From: Tricholomella constricta
Lineage: Eukaryota; Basidiomycota; Agaricomycetes; Agaricales; Lyophyllaceae
Direction: 5' to 3'
DNA length: 64,000 nt
NCBI GenBank assembly: GCA_013368375.1
Contig: JAACJP010000005.1
Location: 1,426,001-1,490,000 of the forward strand
The position numbers were made by a program, and so were the translations under genes. Shown here piece by piece: positions 54,952 through 64,000 of the stretch. A model generated the notes under the pieces. That model had not been told where the DNA came from. It was given only the letters and a program-made list of their open reading frames with translations, and did not search any database. Positions within the stretch are counted from its first letter, which is position 1; each line of letters opens with the position of its first letter.

Positions 54952-55674
54952 ACTTAAGGACAATAAGACTGAAGACTATGTTGTATGTTTCTTACGATGT
55001 TTTCTATTATTCTGCGACACGGCGATTTGGTCATACATATCGCGTGCGTTGTATTACTATCGCTACTACTCATTGCCGATACATAGATGTTTATCACGGT
55101 ACTTTGGTTGGGATATCGTGCTGCAGGCGAACGGTGTAAACTCCATGCGTGGTGTCATTGAGCGGCATAAGCGACCCGAGATAGCATTAGTCTTGCTCAG
55201 CCCCTCTTCCCCCGACCAGATAGGCCCACTTCCTTTCCGGCCCAAGTAAGTATGCAAGTATGCTCGTGTTGTCTCGGGATGCACGCTAATGCTCTTCACA
55301 TGGTGTTTTTAGTTTTGTCCAACCGGCTTGACCTGTAGCTGGAACCTGGTTGAGTGCCATTTGTTACGAAGAAGCGTCCAAAGGGATCGGACGTCACCTT
55401 GGTGTTCCCTCCTTGTGAGGAGTTCTACATGCCCTCAACATACCCCCATCCTTGCCTCGAAATTGAACTATTCACCGGGGATATCAAAGATGCCGTACCT
55501 CAGAATTCGCCTTCGATTGTTTCATCATAACGTTGTCAACTTTCTCTTCTCGAGACCCAGCGGAAATCCATTTGGACGTTGACCGCCTTAAAACCATTAT
55601 CAGTTACCACGATGGTCCTGTACCTCATTTGTTTTACCTGGTTCACTTACACAGGGATGCGATGTTCGCTGAAG
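54952..55674. other. Intergenic stretch
   Basis: 720 bp between hexokinase and the GMC oxidoreductase; 3' flank of the former and promoter of the latter. No gene recognised. Confidence 0.45.
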
Positions 55675-57968
55675 ATGTTCAGCCTGTGGAAATTTGTTGC
55701 ACTCTCGGCGCAGCTCTGTGCTGGTGCCATCTTCGAACGCGTCACAGATTTACCGACTATGGACTTTGATTTCATTATCGTTGGGGGTAAGCTTTTCCGA
55801 CCGTCTTTCACGCGAGGAGCTCTTCCAGTGACCTTTTAACTAGGTGGAACCGCAGGAAATGTTGTCGCCAATCGCCTCAGTGAGAATCCCAAACACTCGA
55901 TTTTAGTGCTCGAGGCTGGCGCGTCGTGAGCTCTTCCCAATTTTCCCTGTGGACTCATCTTCATATGCCTAATAAATTAATGACTTGCCCTTCAGTCATA
56001 AAGGCATTGAGGACATTCAAATTCCGTTTTACTGCTCACGCCTGACGCCATATACCGAATGGGACTGGAATTATACGACGACGCCTCAGGTTGCACTTAA
56101 TGGACGAACGTTTCCTTTTCAGAGAGGTTATGTGCTCGGTGGAAGTAGCAGTGTCAGTGAGTAATCCACCTTGTGCAAATACATCATCCTTATATTGGAT
56201 GCGCCTCCCGAGATACAATGGCCTACACCCGCGGATCCTCCGAAGACTATGATCGTTACGCGAAAGTTACCCTTGACCAAGGCTGGTCATGGAAGAATAT
56301 CCAAATATATATCAGGAAGGTGCGTCTCCCTCCGCATTGTTTGAAAGATGCTGCTTAACCAGATTTTGCCAGTTTGAAAGATGGACTCAACCAGCTGACG
56401 GACACAACACCACGGGCCAGTTTGATCCATCGGCGCATGGATATGATGGTGCAACAGCTGTATCTCTCCCCGGGTACCCTCTCGATACCGATCACCGCGT
56501 CCTTGAAGCCACGTCACAACTCGGCGGCGAGTTCTCATACAACCAGGACCTCAACTCAGGGTCTCCATTAGGTGTTGGTGGGTCGTTGCAGAATGATTGG
56601 CTAGCCGAGTATCAATTGCATTATGCTGTCCAGGCTGGTGTCCTTCGACCATCAACAAGGGCGAGCGGGATAGTTCCGCAACCTCTTACTTGACGCCTGA
56701 GGTCCTCAAGCGTCGAAACCTTCAGGTTGTAGTGAACACACAGGTGACACGCATCCTTCAGTCAGGGACCGCAAATTGTCGACGTGCATTTCGAACAGTA
56801 GAATTTACTGCTAGCCATGGCGATGCTCAAGGCAAGTACATATTTCAAGTCTTCTTTTAAGCCGATTTATGATTGCTTTTTGCCGGAACAGCACCCAGGA
56901 AGACTTTGACTGCCAAAAAAGAAGTTATTCTCGCAGCGGGATCCGTTGGCTCGCCTTTTATTCTCCTGCATTCCGGCATTGGAGACTCCAGAGACTTATC
57001 TCGCGTTGGAATCAAACCAATAGTATACCTCCCATCTGTTGGCCGCAATCTCTCAGATCATATGGTAGCTCCGAATCTTTGGACTGTTAACACTACAGAC
57101 ACTCTTGAGACCTGGGTTCGGGATCCAGTCTTTGCAGCTAACGCTTTAGAAACATGGCGGACCACACGCACGGGTCCTTTTGTAGACATTCCGATCACCC
57201 AGGTTGGGTTCGTTCGCGTAAAAGATGATGGTGTTGTGTTCAAGAAATACGGGGATCCTTCAGCTGGCCCAAACTCGCCACATGTCGAACTGGTCATAAA
57301 TGTTTGTCGTTGTGGCATAATTATCTGGATTTAATGGCCAGTGTCCTAATCTACTCGATCCGCAGAATGGTATCGCGGGAAAAACAATTCCGCCGGCAGG
57401 CAATTTCTTCATCATTGGTGCTATTATCGTCACTCCCTCTGCTCGTAAGACGCCTCTCATATTCAACGAGCACTTTATCCACAATAATATTTCAGGCGGA
57501 TCGCTGGTGCTTCATTCAAACGATCCTTTCGAGCATCCAATCATAAATCCCGCGTACGCTGGGTCAGACCTCGACATGTACATCTTGCGGGAGGGCATTC
57601 GAAGTGCACAGCGTCTTGCAGAAGCGCCAGCCATCAGAAACTACGTCGGCCCTGCGCTGTTTAGTCCCACAACAGACGCGGAGCTGGACGAATTTATCCG
57701 GAGCAATGGAACCAACCTTCATCATCCAGTGGGAACTGCAGGCATGTCTGCCAAAGATGCGAATTATGGTGTCGTCGATCCAGATCTTCGCGTCAAAGGT
57801 GTTGCGGGCCTTCGCATTATCGATTCCTCAGTGTTTGTGAGTGAGATACGTAGAGGTCTAAACATTTCCTAACTTGCTTTACAGCCATTTATCCCTTCCG
57901 GTCATACAATGGCTGCAACCTACATACTTGGTGAGAGAGGCGCAGACCTTGTCAAGATGGCGTGGTGA
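55675..57968 (+). CDS. Secreted GMC oxidoreductase (AA3 family, aryl-alcohol-oxidase/choline-dehydrogenase-like)
   Basis: FAD-dependent alcohol or sugar oxidoreductase; in wood- and litter-decay fungi such secreted enzymes supply hydrogen peroxide. Start 55675 gives a signal-like N-terminus (MFSLWKFVALSAQLCAGAIF). The FAD-binding fold follows: DFDFIIVGGGTAGNVVANRL, SENPKHSILVLEAGAS. Then come GYVLGGSSSVN and TMAYTRGSSEDYDRYAK (GMC signature 1 region), GWCPSTINKGERDSSATSYL, VILAAGSVGSPFILLHSGIG (GMC signature 2), LPSVGRNLSDHMVAPNLW and HHPVGTAGMSAKDANYGVVD. The end is PFIPSGHTMAATYILGERGA, with the catalytic His in HHPVGT and the second active-site position in PSGHTM. Stop at 57966-57968. About 600 residues, with roughly ten introns. 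No break was found. The substrate class cannot be fixed from sequence alone. Confidence 0.9.
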
Positions 57969-58663
57969 ACGGGCATGTTGGAGAGACGGGGGAACTGCTT
58001 GTCTTATCTTGATCTTTCTCACACCTAATATGATAGGTACGGAGTTGTTCAAACGTTCAGGGGTCGATCAGCCCGCTCTTCCTGTCGTTCCGGCCTCAGG
58101 TCCATTGACGCAAGTCATATCATCCACCTACACTCTCCCCAGTGCTCGAGTATGCATTGATCGCTTCAAGTGTACATCTCCGCATTGCCTTGAATTTCGC
58201 TGCTCTCGGTCCCATGCTTACTCAGACGATCACTGAGATGTAAATTTGATCAAGGGCTGCATCTCAAAACTTCAACGACGTGGTAGAAAAAAGGCCTCAA
58301 ACGGCACCTGTGGGTATGACTGACTCCGATATAGCCAAAAACGGTCAACAAATAAATGCAGTGTTGTGATGTGAATCAGCCGTGGTGGATCTTGCTGTCA
58401 ACTTTTGGTGACCTCGCTCTGTTATTATGGGAGGTTGTATGTCACAGGTGCCTGAAGGACTTCGTCGTTTGATTTCAAGTTTTGATTTTCTCGCCTCATT
58501 GTCACGGACCTACGCTTTCTCTGGGATCAACGTCACTTGCAGGACCAGGCTATAGAATGGGCGCTTATCGACTGATTGATGGATCTCGCATCAGTGACCA
58601 TCTCACTGCCCGCCTGGTGATATGACTTTGTTTCAACGCCATCATGTCGCATCGCTGGTTGCC

Positions 58664-58670
58664 TATATAA
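58664..58670 (+). promoter_or_regulatory. TATA box of PL14-like copy 1
   Basis: tatataa lies 132 bp upstream of the start codon and is preserved in the duplicate at 63027-63033. Confidence 0.6.
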
Positions 58671-58795
58671 GGACCCGCGGATGGCAAACAAATCTTCGCC
58701 CGGTCGCCCCTCTATTGCTGGACAATCCCACCTTGAAGTTGCAGGTCAACTAGCTCGTTCATACGCTACTCAACTCTTATCCTGCTTTTCTTGTT

Positions 58796-59854
58796 ATGTT
58801 GTTCTCCACAGTTCTTCTCTGCAGTTCATTTTCTATCCTCTCGGCTTTGGCTGCGCCAATCCCGACGAGAAGACACCTGGCAAGGGCTCCAAGTGGCGGA
58901 TGGCCTCAATCCAACGCCGATAATTTCGGTGTCACCGGCGGCTTCAACCAAAGGTTCCTTAAGACCATTGAAGGTCAACCCACGCTGGTCGGTAATTACC
59001 CGAAAGGCTCTTATGCGGGCTCCAAGGCTACGAAAGAGAACCAGTCCCCGCCGGGGATCGCAGGGTTCATTTTCTCAGCCTCTGGTGGACCAGATGTCGA
59101 TATCGAAAGCGCCAAGGAAGTCAAGTTGACCTACCAGGTCAAATTCCCTGCCGACTTCGAGTGGGCATTAGGCGGTAAGATGCCTGGGTTATGTGAGTTT
59201 TTCTTTTTTTGTAACTCTGTGTGACAATGGACTATCGGGACTCATTATGGACTACTTTTAGACGGAGGAAATAACGCCGAAAGGGCCGGGCAATGCTCTG
59301 GTGGACACCACAGGTGTGTCCTGTCATTAGCATGGTAATTACAGTCCCTGATGGTGTTTTTTAATCAGCGACGAGTGTTGGTCAGCGCGTCTAATGTGGC
59401 GGGATAATGGCAAGGGAGAGCTTTATGCCTATCTCCCCACTGCCAACCAGAAGCTTCCTGTTTGCAAAGGGAAATGCGACGTCAAGTATGGTGCTTCCAT
59501 CGGCACTGGTAAATGGACGTACGCGCCCGGTCAATGGACTACGATCACTGAGCGCGTCAAGCTCAATGACGTCGGGGAAATGAACGGTGAAATCGAAATC
59601 TTGATCAATGGACAATCTCAGGTCAAAGTTGATGGATTGCAACTGAGAGGAGACAGCAGCGGGCGGATTAGAGGCATCATGATGCATACCTTCTTTGGTG
59701 GCAGTACGTTGTATTCTCCATTTCCTTGGCATTGGTCTTGACCTCACTGCTCCCAGGCTCTAGCCCCAATTTCCAGTCACCAAAGAATCAGGAGGCATAT
59801 TTCAGAGACTTCGCATTAGAAGTTACAGAGAAGCTTAATGGGAAGGCTCGGTGA
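58796..59854 (+). CDS. Polysaccharide lyase family 14-like secreted enzyme, copy 1
   Basis: Predicted secreted lyase of the alginate/glucuronan-lyase PL14 type, which cleaves uronic-acid polymers. Start 58796 gives the signal peptide MLFSTVLLCSSFSILSALAA. The mature part has GGFNQRFLKTIEGQPTLV, GIAGFIFSASGGPDVDIESA, LTYQVKFPADFEWALGGKMP, GLYGGNNAERAGQCSGG, SDECWSARLMWRDNGKGELY, CDVKYGASIGTGKWTYAPGQ, GEIEILINGQSQVKVDGLQL, GIMMHTFFGG, FQSPKNQEAYFRDFALEVTE. The block FEWALGGKMPGLYGG and the YFRDF end are typical of the fungal family. Four exons; introns at about 59192-59262, 59312-59369 and 59702-59757. Stop at 59852-59854. About 295 residues. It lacks 9 bp near residue 40 that copy 2 has. The family name is from memory of motifs, so moderately sure. 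Confidence 0.75.
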
Positions 59855-60125
59855 GAGCAATCAATGCACTGGACTGTGATGATCTCCGTTCGAACTACGT
59901 TGCAATAAATTAAACATCTGCGCTCGTTTAATGTGTGATGTCGAGTTCAGGTACACAGAATAAAAGGGACTTAGAGGACACTTGGAATGACAGGGTTGAA
60001 ATCACTAGGCTTAAGTATCGCTACCATGCTGCTGCGTAGGTAAGGCACGAGCTAAGGGAGAGTTGTTCTATGATGTATCTACACAAACAATGGATGGATG
60101 GATGGGTGTCATCTCAACGAGCGTC
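59855..60125. other. 3' flank of PL14-like copy 1
   Basis: Short AT-rich stretch between the lyase gene and the solo LTR; nothing coding. Confidence 0.4.
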
Positions 60126-60130
60126 CTAGC

Positions 60131-60427
60131 TGATGGCCAGAATGATCTAGAACACGGTAAATGGTATCCTCAGTATCCGTATAGTGAAAGTAGGAACAAC
60201 TATATTGTGAATACCTAAAACACGGTAAACAGTCTAAGATAGAGGATGCTAGTGTGAGTGGGTAAGAGAATGTGAGAGTATGAGATACGTACATCCTCAG
60301 TGTCTGTATAGTGAAAGTAGGAACAACTGAGGATGAGGAGCGCGTCCAGGCGGAAGTATATCTAACGATCACGTGATGATGTAAACGTAAGCGATGAAGA
60401 AAGAAAGAATGAGGACAAGGTCCAACA
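60131..60427. mobile_element. Solo LTR of a second copia-like family
   Basis: A 297-bp segment beginning TG and ending CA (tgatgg...tccaaca), flanked by a perfect 5-bp direct repeat ctagc at 60126-60130 and 60428-60432. Inside are two copies of a module, ctcagtatccgtatagtga / ctcagtgtctgtatagtga, each followed by aagtaggaacaact. The second closes as cctcag...ctgagg, and the modules are preceded by acacggtaaa. This is the same plan as in the 330-bp LTR of the complete copia element, although the sequence differs. No internal region is present, so it is a solo LTR left by LTR-LTR recombination. Confidence 0.8.
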
Positions 60428-60580
60428 CTAGCTACTAATAGCAGAGGTAAAAATAGTAAACAGGAATGTCCTTGAAGGATACTTACATGTTGAACGGATT
60501 GAATGCCTTCCATTAAAGATAGTCTCAGAGGTACAAAACAGTAGCTAATATCATTATTAGGGGATGGAAATTCGTGGCTT

Positions 60581-61090
60581 GGAAACGAGAGGGGGAGGAA
60601 ACGAGACAGGAAGGAAACAAGATAGGAAGGAAACGAGACAGGAAGGAAACGAGAGGAGGCAGGTTGGAAACGAGGGGGGCAGAAACAAGAGTTCAAGGGG
60701 GAACAAAGTTTGGGAGGGGCAGACGAGAGCTTGGGGGTGAGGAATGAGAGTTTTCCAGGAAAACAAAATGTGGCAGGAATGGAAACGAGAGGCGACAGAA
60801 ACAAAGCTTGAGAGGATTAAACAAAGCTTGAGAGGATTGAAACGAGAGGTAAGGGTGGAAACGAGAGATTATGGGCAAATGCGAGAGTTTGGGGGGAAAC
60901 GAGCGGCAGCAAGGATGGAAACAAGAGGCTGCAGGGTGGAACAAGAGCTTGGTGGGGCCAGGAATAAGACCTTGAGGGAGAACGAGATTCAGGCGCAGAA
61001 CGAGGGTTTGAGCTTGGAGGAGGAAGCAAGAGGTTTTCGGAGGAAAGAAAGATTTTGGTGGAGGCGGAACAAGAGTTTGTGGGAGACAAA
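60581..61090 (+). repeat. Purine-rich degenerate tandem repeat
   Basis: Roughly 500 bp in which the plus strand is overwhelmingly A/G, built from a drifting unit around ggaaacgaga (variants aaacgagacaggaagg, aaacgagagg, aaacaagag, aacgag). Near-perfect sub-repeats include aacaaagcttgagaggatt twice in a row at about 60801-60838. The strand asymmetry creates a long minus-strand open frame rich in Phe/Pro/Ser/Leu that is not a gene. Confidence 0.85.
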
Positions 61091-61179
61091 ACTTCGGGGA
61101 TATCGATTGTTCACGTGCGACTCTGTTGGATGGATGTAATGGATGTAAGGATAAAGTTCACATCTACAAAGTGTGGTGA

Positions 61180-61774
61180 GAAAGAAAATAACGGTTGAGG
61201 AATTTACAAACACCTCGACCGAAGACTGGACCTGTGACGTGATGTGGATGGTGTTTGAAATAATCACTCGGCCTGTGTGTGGTGATGTGTATTGGAATTG
61301 CCCTTGCCCAGGTAGTAGGGTGATGACATATTCTCGGAGTTCCCAGATTTGGAACAAGGCAATTCCGGCACCAGCAGGCATGATGTTTGGAATGGGTACA
61401 GGCGGAAAAGGAGGTGCTGAATGAATGGCATGGAGGCTGACAGCAAAAATAGGTGGCGAGATGACGCCGCCAAAAACCGCGAAGACAATTGCAGAGGGTG
61501 GTCCATAGCATACGAACTGCATATGTCCCAGTCCAAGAAGATTCCCGTTATCAGAATATTGTGGCGTTCAGCCAAAAGATGGTGGAAACTGACGGAACCG
61601 ATGAAAGGCATTCAAGTTGTAGTGTAAAAAGAACCGTTACCTGCAAATAGACATAAAAAACAACACTTCCGAACCATCGTCATCATACCATCCCCACACC
61701 ACCATGAGCACGAGCACTACCCAGCAAATGACGATCCCTTTTAGTCTCAAATCTCTTACTTGTGCGTCTGCCAT
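61180..61774 (-). CDS. Putative small membrane protein (exon structure unresolved)
   Basis: Not recognised. Start 61774 gives MADAQVRDLRLKGIVICWVV, then LVLMVVWGWYDDDGSEVLFF, a clear transmembrane segment. After an intron-like stretch (gtaacg at about 61639) the best downstream frame reads CYGPPSAIVFAVFGGVISPP, IFAVSLHAIHSAPPFPPVPI and GIALFQIWELREYVITLL, another hydrophobic segment with Gly/Pro-rich loops. The phases of the two parts do not match with the simplest intron, so the model needs transcript support and the 3' end is a guess. Its start lies 85 bp from the divergent gene at 61860. Confidence 0.35.
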
Positions 61775-61859
61775 TGTCCTTTGCGTTGAAGAAGACTAAT
61801 TCATGCGGCAGTTAACTCGGAAGTCGGATTGCCCAGTCGTACATCGACCACACAACACG

Positions 61860-62342
61860 ATGGACTTCCAGTTTGGGCCCGCCCCCTGGCGCGTGCTCCT
61901 GATGGAATGGGAGAGGAAATGGGTGTAAGTGGCATGCCCTTATACATAGTCTTTGTCTCACCCTTGTCAGATATATGGTCCTGACCCAGAACTCGACCGC
62001 ATCGAAGAATGCGGACCATATCTCCTTTGTATCCGACCTCCTAGCCCACGCACGAATAACTCATATATCATTCGCCTTTACCACCAAGGCACGAGGGAGG
62101 TCGTCATCGCTGTCGACCCGCCTGTGAGCGTGTACAACGCACTCTATCCCGACTTCGGTGTTCGAACCATCCTGGGCATGTGCTGGTGGATTATCCTTGA
62201 GGAATATTCATTTCTTGTTAAGTATGAAGGTCAGCTTGTTTGTCGTTGGGGTGGTGAGAGGGTAGTTCAACAGTTACCGTATGAGCGTGGTTCCCGCGCG
62301 AGGATTGTAGATCAACTGGAAGACCTTGCGTCTCGGGATTAG
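61860..62342 (+). CDS. Small hypothetical protein
   Basis: Not recognised. Start 61860 gives MDFQFGPAPWRVLLMEWERK. A short intron (donor gtgtaa at about 61923, acceptor gtcag before 61971) joins W to IYGPDPELDRIEECGPYLLC. The frame runs on through IRPPSPRTNNSYIIRLYHQG, EVVIAVDPPVSVYNALYPDF, WWIILEEYSFLVKYEGQLVC and RARIVDQLEDLASRD to TAG at 62340-62342. A second intron within the middle is possible. About 150 residues, no signal peptide. The composition is that of a folded protein, and the frame is open over 370 bp after the splice, which supports a gene, but there is no family evidence. Confidence 0.45.
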
Positions 62343-62611
62343 GTGCAACACGATGTATTCTAGTGATGTTTTCTTCATTATCAAATTCAAGGCGTACAGC
62401 TTTCCCTGAACATACTGTGCCTGGCCTAGTACTCCCCACATCTACGAGAGACGCAATGTGCCACTTCCTATTCGGTGCCGATCGCTATGGCTGAAAGGCT
62501 AGAGGAGTATTGTCGGCTTCGTTGTCTTATCGAGGGGACCGGGGTGAATCTGTGGGGTTTACAGTCAAATTCATATCGTGGTCGTCTTAATCTCTGTCTT
62601 TGCATTTCCTG
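62343..62611. other. Intergenic stretch before the second duplicated block
   Basis: 270 bp with no recognised feature; the similarity to the first duplicated block begins at about 62612. Confidence 0.4.
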
Positions 62612-63026
62612 ATGTAATTTTGATCAAGGGCTGCATCTCACTGAAACTTCAACGACCTGTGAAAAAAATGGCCTGGGTATGACTGACTCCGCCCCGATCA
62701 ACGCAAAATGCAGTGTTGTGATGCAAATCAGCCGTGATGAATCTTCTTGTCAACTTTTGGTGACCTCGCTCTGTAATTATGATCTGGGAGGTTGTATATC
62801 ACAGGTGCCTAAAGGACTTCGTCGTTTGATTCCAAGTCTTGATTTTCTCGCCTCATTGTTACCCACCTATGCTTTCTCTGGGATCAACGTCACTTGCAGG
62901 ACCAGGCTATAGAATAGGCGCTTATCGACTGATTGATGGATCTCGCATCAATGACCACCTCACTGCCCGGTGCTGCCTGGCGACGTGTCCTTGTTTCAAC
63001 GCCATCATGTCGCATCGCTGGTTGCC

Positions 63027-63033
63027 TATATAA
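63027..63033 (+). promoter_or_regulatory. TATA box of PL14-like copy 2
   Basis: tatataa 133 bp upstream of the start codon, at the same place as in copy 1. Confidence 0.6.
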
Positions 63034-63159
63034 GGACCTGCGGATGGCAAACAAATCTTCGCCCGGTCGCCCCTCTATTGCTGGACAATCCCACCTTTCA
63101 AGTTGCAGGTCAACTAGCTTGTTCATACGCTACTTAACTCTTATCCTGCTTTTCTTGCT

Positions 63160-64000
63160 ATGTTGTTCTCCACGGTTCTTCTCTGCAGTTCATTCTCTAT
63201 CCTCTCGGCTTTGGCTGCGCCAATCCCGATGAGAAGACACCTGGCAAGGGCTCCAAGCGGCGGATGGCCGCAGTCCAACGAAGCCAATGGAGGCAATTTC
63301 GGTGTCACCGGCGGCTTCAACCAAAGGTTCCTTAAGACCATTGAAGGTCAACCCACGCTGGTCGGTAATTACCCGAAAGGCTCTTATGCGGGCTCCAAGG
63401 CTACGAAAGAGAACCAGTCCCCGCCGGGGATCGCAGGGTTCATTTTCTCCGCCTCTGGTGGACCAGATGTCGATATCGAAAGCGCCAAGGAAGTCAAGTT
63501 GACTTACCAGGTCAAATTCCCTGCCGACTTCGAGTGGGCATTAGGCGGTAAGATGCCTGGGTTATGTGAGTTTTTCTTTTTTTGTCACTGTGTGAAATTG
63601 GACTATCGGGACTCATTATGCACTACTTTTAGACGGAGGAAATAACGCCCAAACGGCCGGGCAATGCTCTGGTGGACGCCACAGGTGCGCTTTTTCATTA
63701 GCATGGTAACCACATTCCCTGATGGTGTTTTTCTATCAGCGATGAGTGTTGGTCAGCGCGTCTAATGTGGCGGGACAATGGCAAGGGAGAGCTTTATGCC
63801 TATCTCCCCACTGCCAACCAGAAGCTTCCTATTTGCAAAGGGAAGTGCGACGTCAAATATGGTGCTTCCATCGGCACTGGTAAATGGACGTACGCGCCCG
63901 GTCAATGGACTACGATCACTGAGCGCGTCAAGCTCAATGACGTCGAGAAAATGAACGGTGAAATCGAAATCTTGATCAATGGACAATCTCAGGTCAAAGT
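63160..64000 (+). CDS. Polysaccharide lyase family 14-like secreted enzyme, copy 2 (3' end outside the window)
   Basis: Recent duplicate of the gene at 58796. Start 63160 gives the same signal peptide. The main difference is near residue 40, where copy 2 reads PQSNEANGGNFGVTGG and copy 1 PQSNADNFGVTGG, so copy 1 has lost or copy 2 gained 9 bp in frame. Exon borders are conserved (introns at about 63565-63632 and 63682-63739), with more changes in introns than in exons. The block HSDECWSARLMWRDNGKGEL is unchanged, and GEMNGE of copy 1 is VEKMNGE here. The window ends inside the third exon (GQSQVKV). No break is visible, so it is probably functional. Confidence 0.75.

Larger units (their letters stand above)
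58238..59854 (+). repeat. Segmental duplication, copy 1
   Basis: From about 58238 (aatttgatcaagggctgcat) the upstream region, promoter and PL14-like gene match the block that starts at about 62612, with scattered substitutions and small gaps. Similarity covers some 550 bp of upstream sequence plus the gene. The two copies are in direct orientation about 4.4 kb apart. Confidence 0.92.
62612..64000 (+). repeat. Segmental duplication, copy 2 (runs out of the window)
   Basis: Direct repeat of the block at 58238-59854. It starts near aattttgatcaagggctgca and remains aligned to the last base of the window. Small differences include ctgaaacttcaacgacctg versus aaaacttcaacgacgtgg and a 9-bp gain inside the gene. 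Confidence 0.92.

Noticed and set aside
60109..60804. Long minus-strand open frame of 231 codons rich in Phe, Pro, Ser and Leu
   Set aside because: It runs across the solo LTR and the purine-strand repeat; the composition follows from repeat skew, with no conserved motif.
1..64000. CRISPR arrays, bacterial operons, prophage or plasmid functions
   Set aside because: The sequence is intron-rich eukaryotic DNA. No regularly spaced short repeats or Shine-Dalgarno-led operons were found; the only short array (9811-9850) has no spacers.

Overview
The window is nuclear DNA of a filamentous basidiomycete, most probably a mushroom-forming agaricomycete. Genes are dense, lie on both strands and are cut by many introns of about 45-80 bp. 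The content also fits: a class I hydrophobin, a GMC oxidoreductase, tandem polysaccharide-lyase-14-like genes, a heme-thiolate-peroxidase relic and a Ty1/copia element. Gene models were built by hand from splice signals and conserved protein motifs; no search was run.

Layout. 1-6.4 kb: the 5' part of a CYP40-like cyclophilin (-), a peroxygenase-like relic, a multi-exon gene (-) that begins with a bacterial RNase P-protein-like domain, and an alpha/beta hydrolase (+) divergent from it across 100 bp. 7.3-20.8 kb: three monocarboxylate-transporter (MCT-type MFS) paralogues. Copy 1 is on the minus strand, copies 2 and 3 on the plus strand. Copy 2 is broken by a complete Ty1/copia retrotransposon (11996-17493; LTRs identical by eye, 5-bp target duplication, one 1541-codon gag-pol frame) and also carries a nonsense codon and a frame disturbance. 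20.8-27.1 kb: gene-poor, holding the hydrophobin. 27.1-35.1 kb: ribosomal protein eL27, a relic of a carrier-like gene, a secreted dienelactone hydrolase, the intact carrier-like gene, and a Vps39/TGFBRAP1-like gene with no visible CNH domain. 35.8-39.5 kb: three related P-loop G-domain loci, only one intact. 40-55 kb: housekeeping genes, namely Nup54-type nucleoporin, CAF-1 subunit CAC2, a small conserved-looking orphan, a Zn2Cys6 regulator, mitochondrial uL14, and hexokinase. 55.7-64 kb: secreted GMC oxidoreductase, then a duplicated block with two PL14-like genes. Between these lie a solo LTR of a second copia-like family, a 500-bp purine-strand repeat, and two small divergent unknown genes.

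The window mixes core genes (splicing of which uses several GC-AG introns) with accessory secreted or transport genes that are duplicating and decaying. MCT, G-domain, carrier and PL14 loci all occur as a working copy beside altered copies. No CRISPR array, rRNA or convincing tRNA gene was seen.
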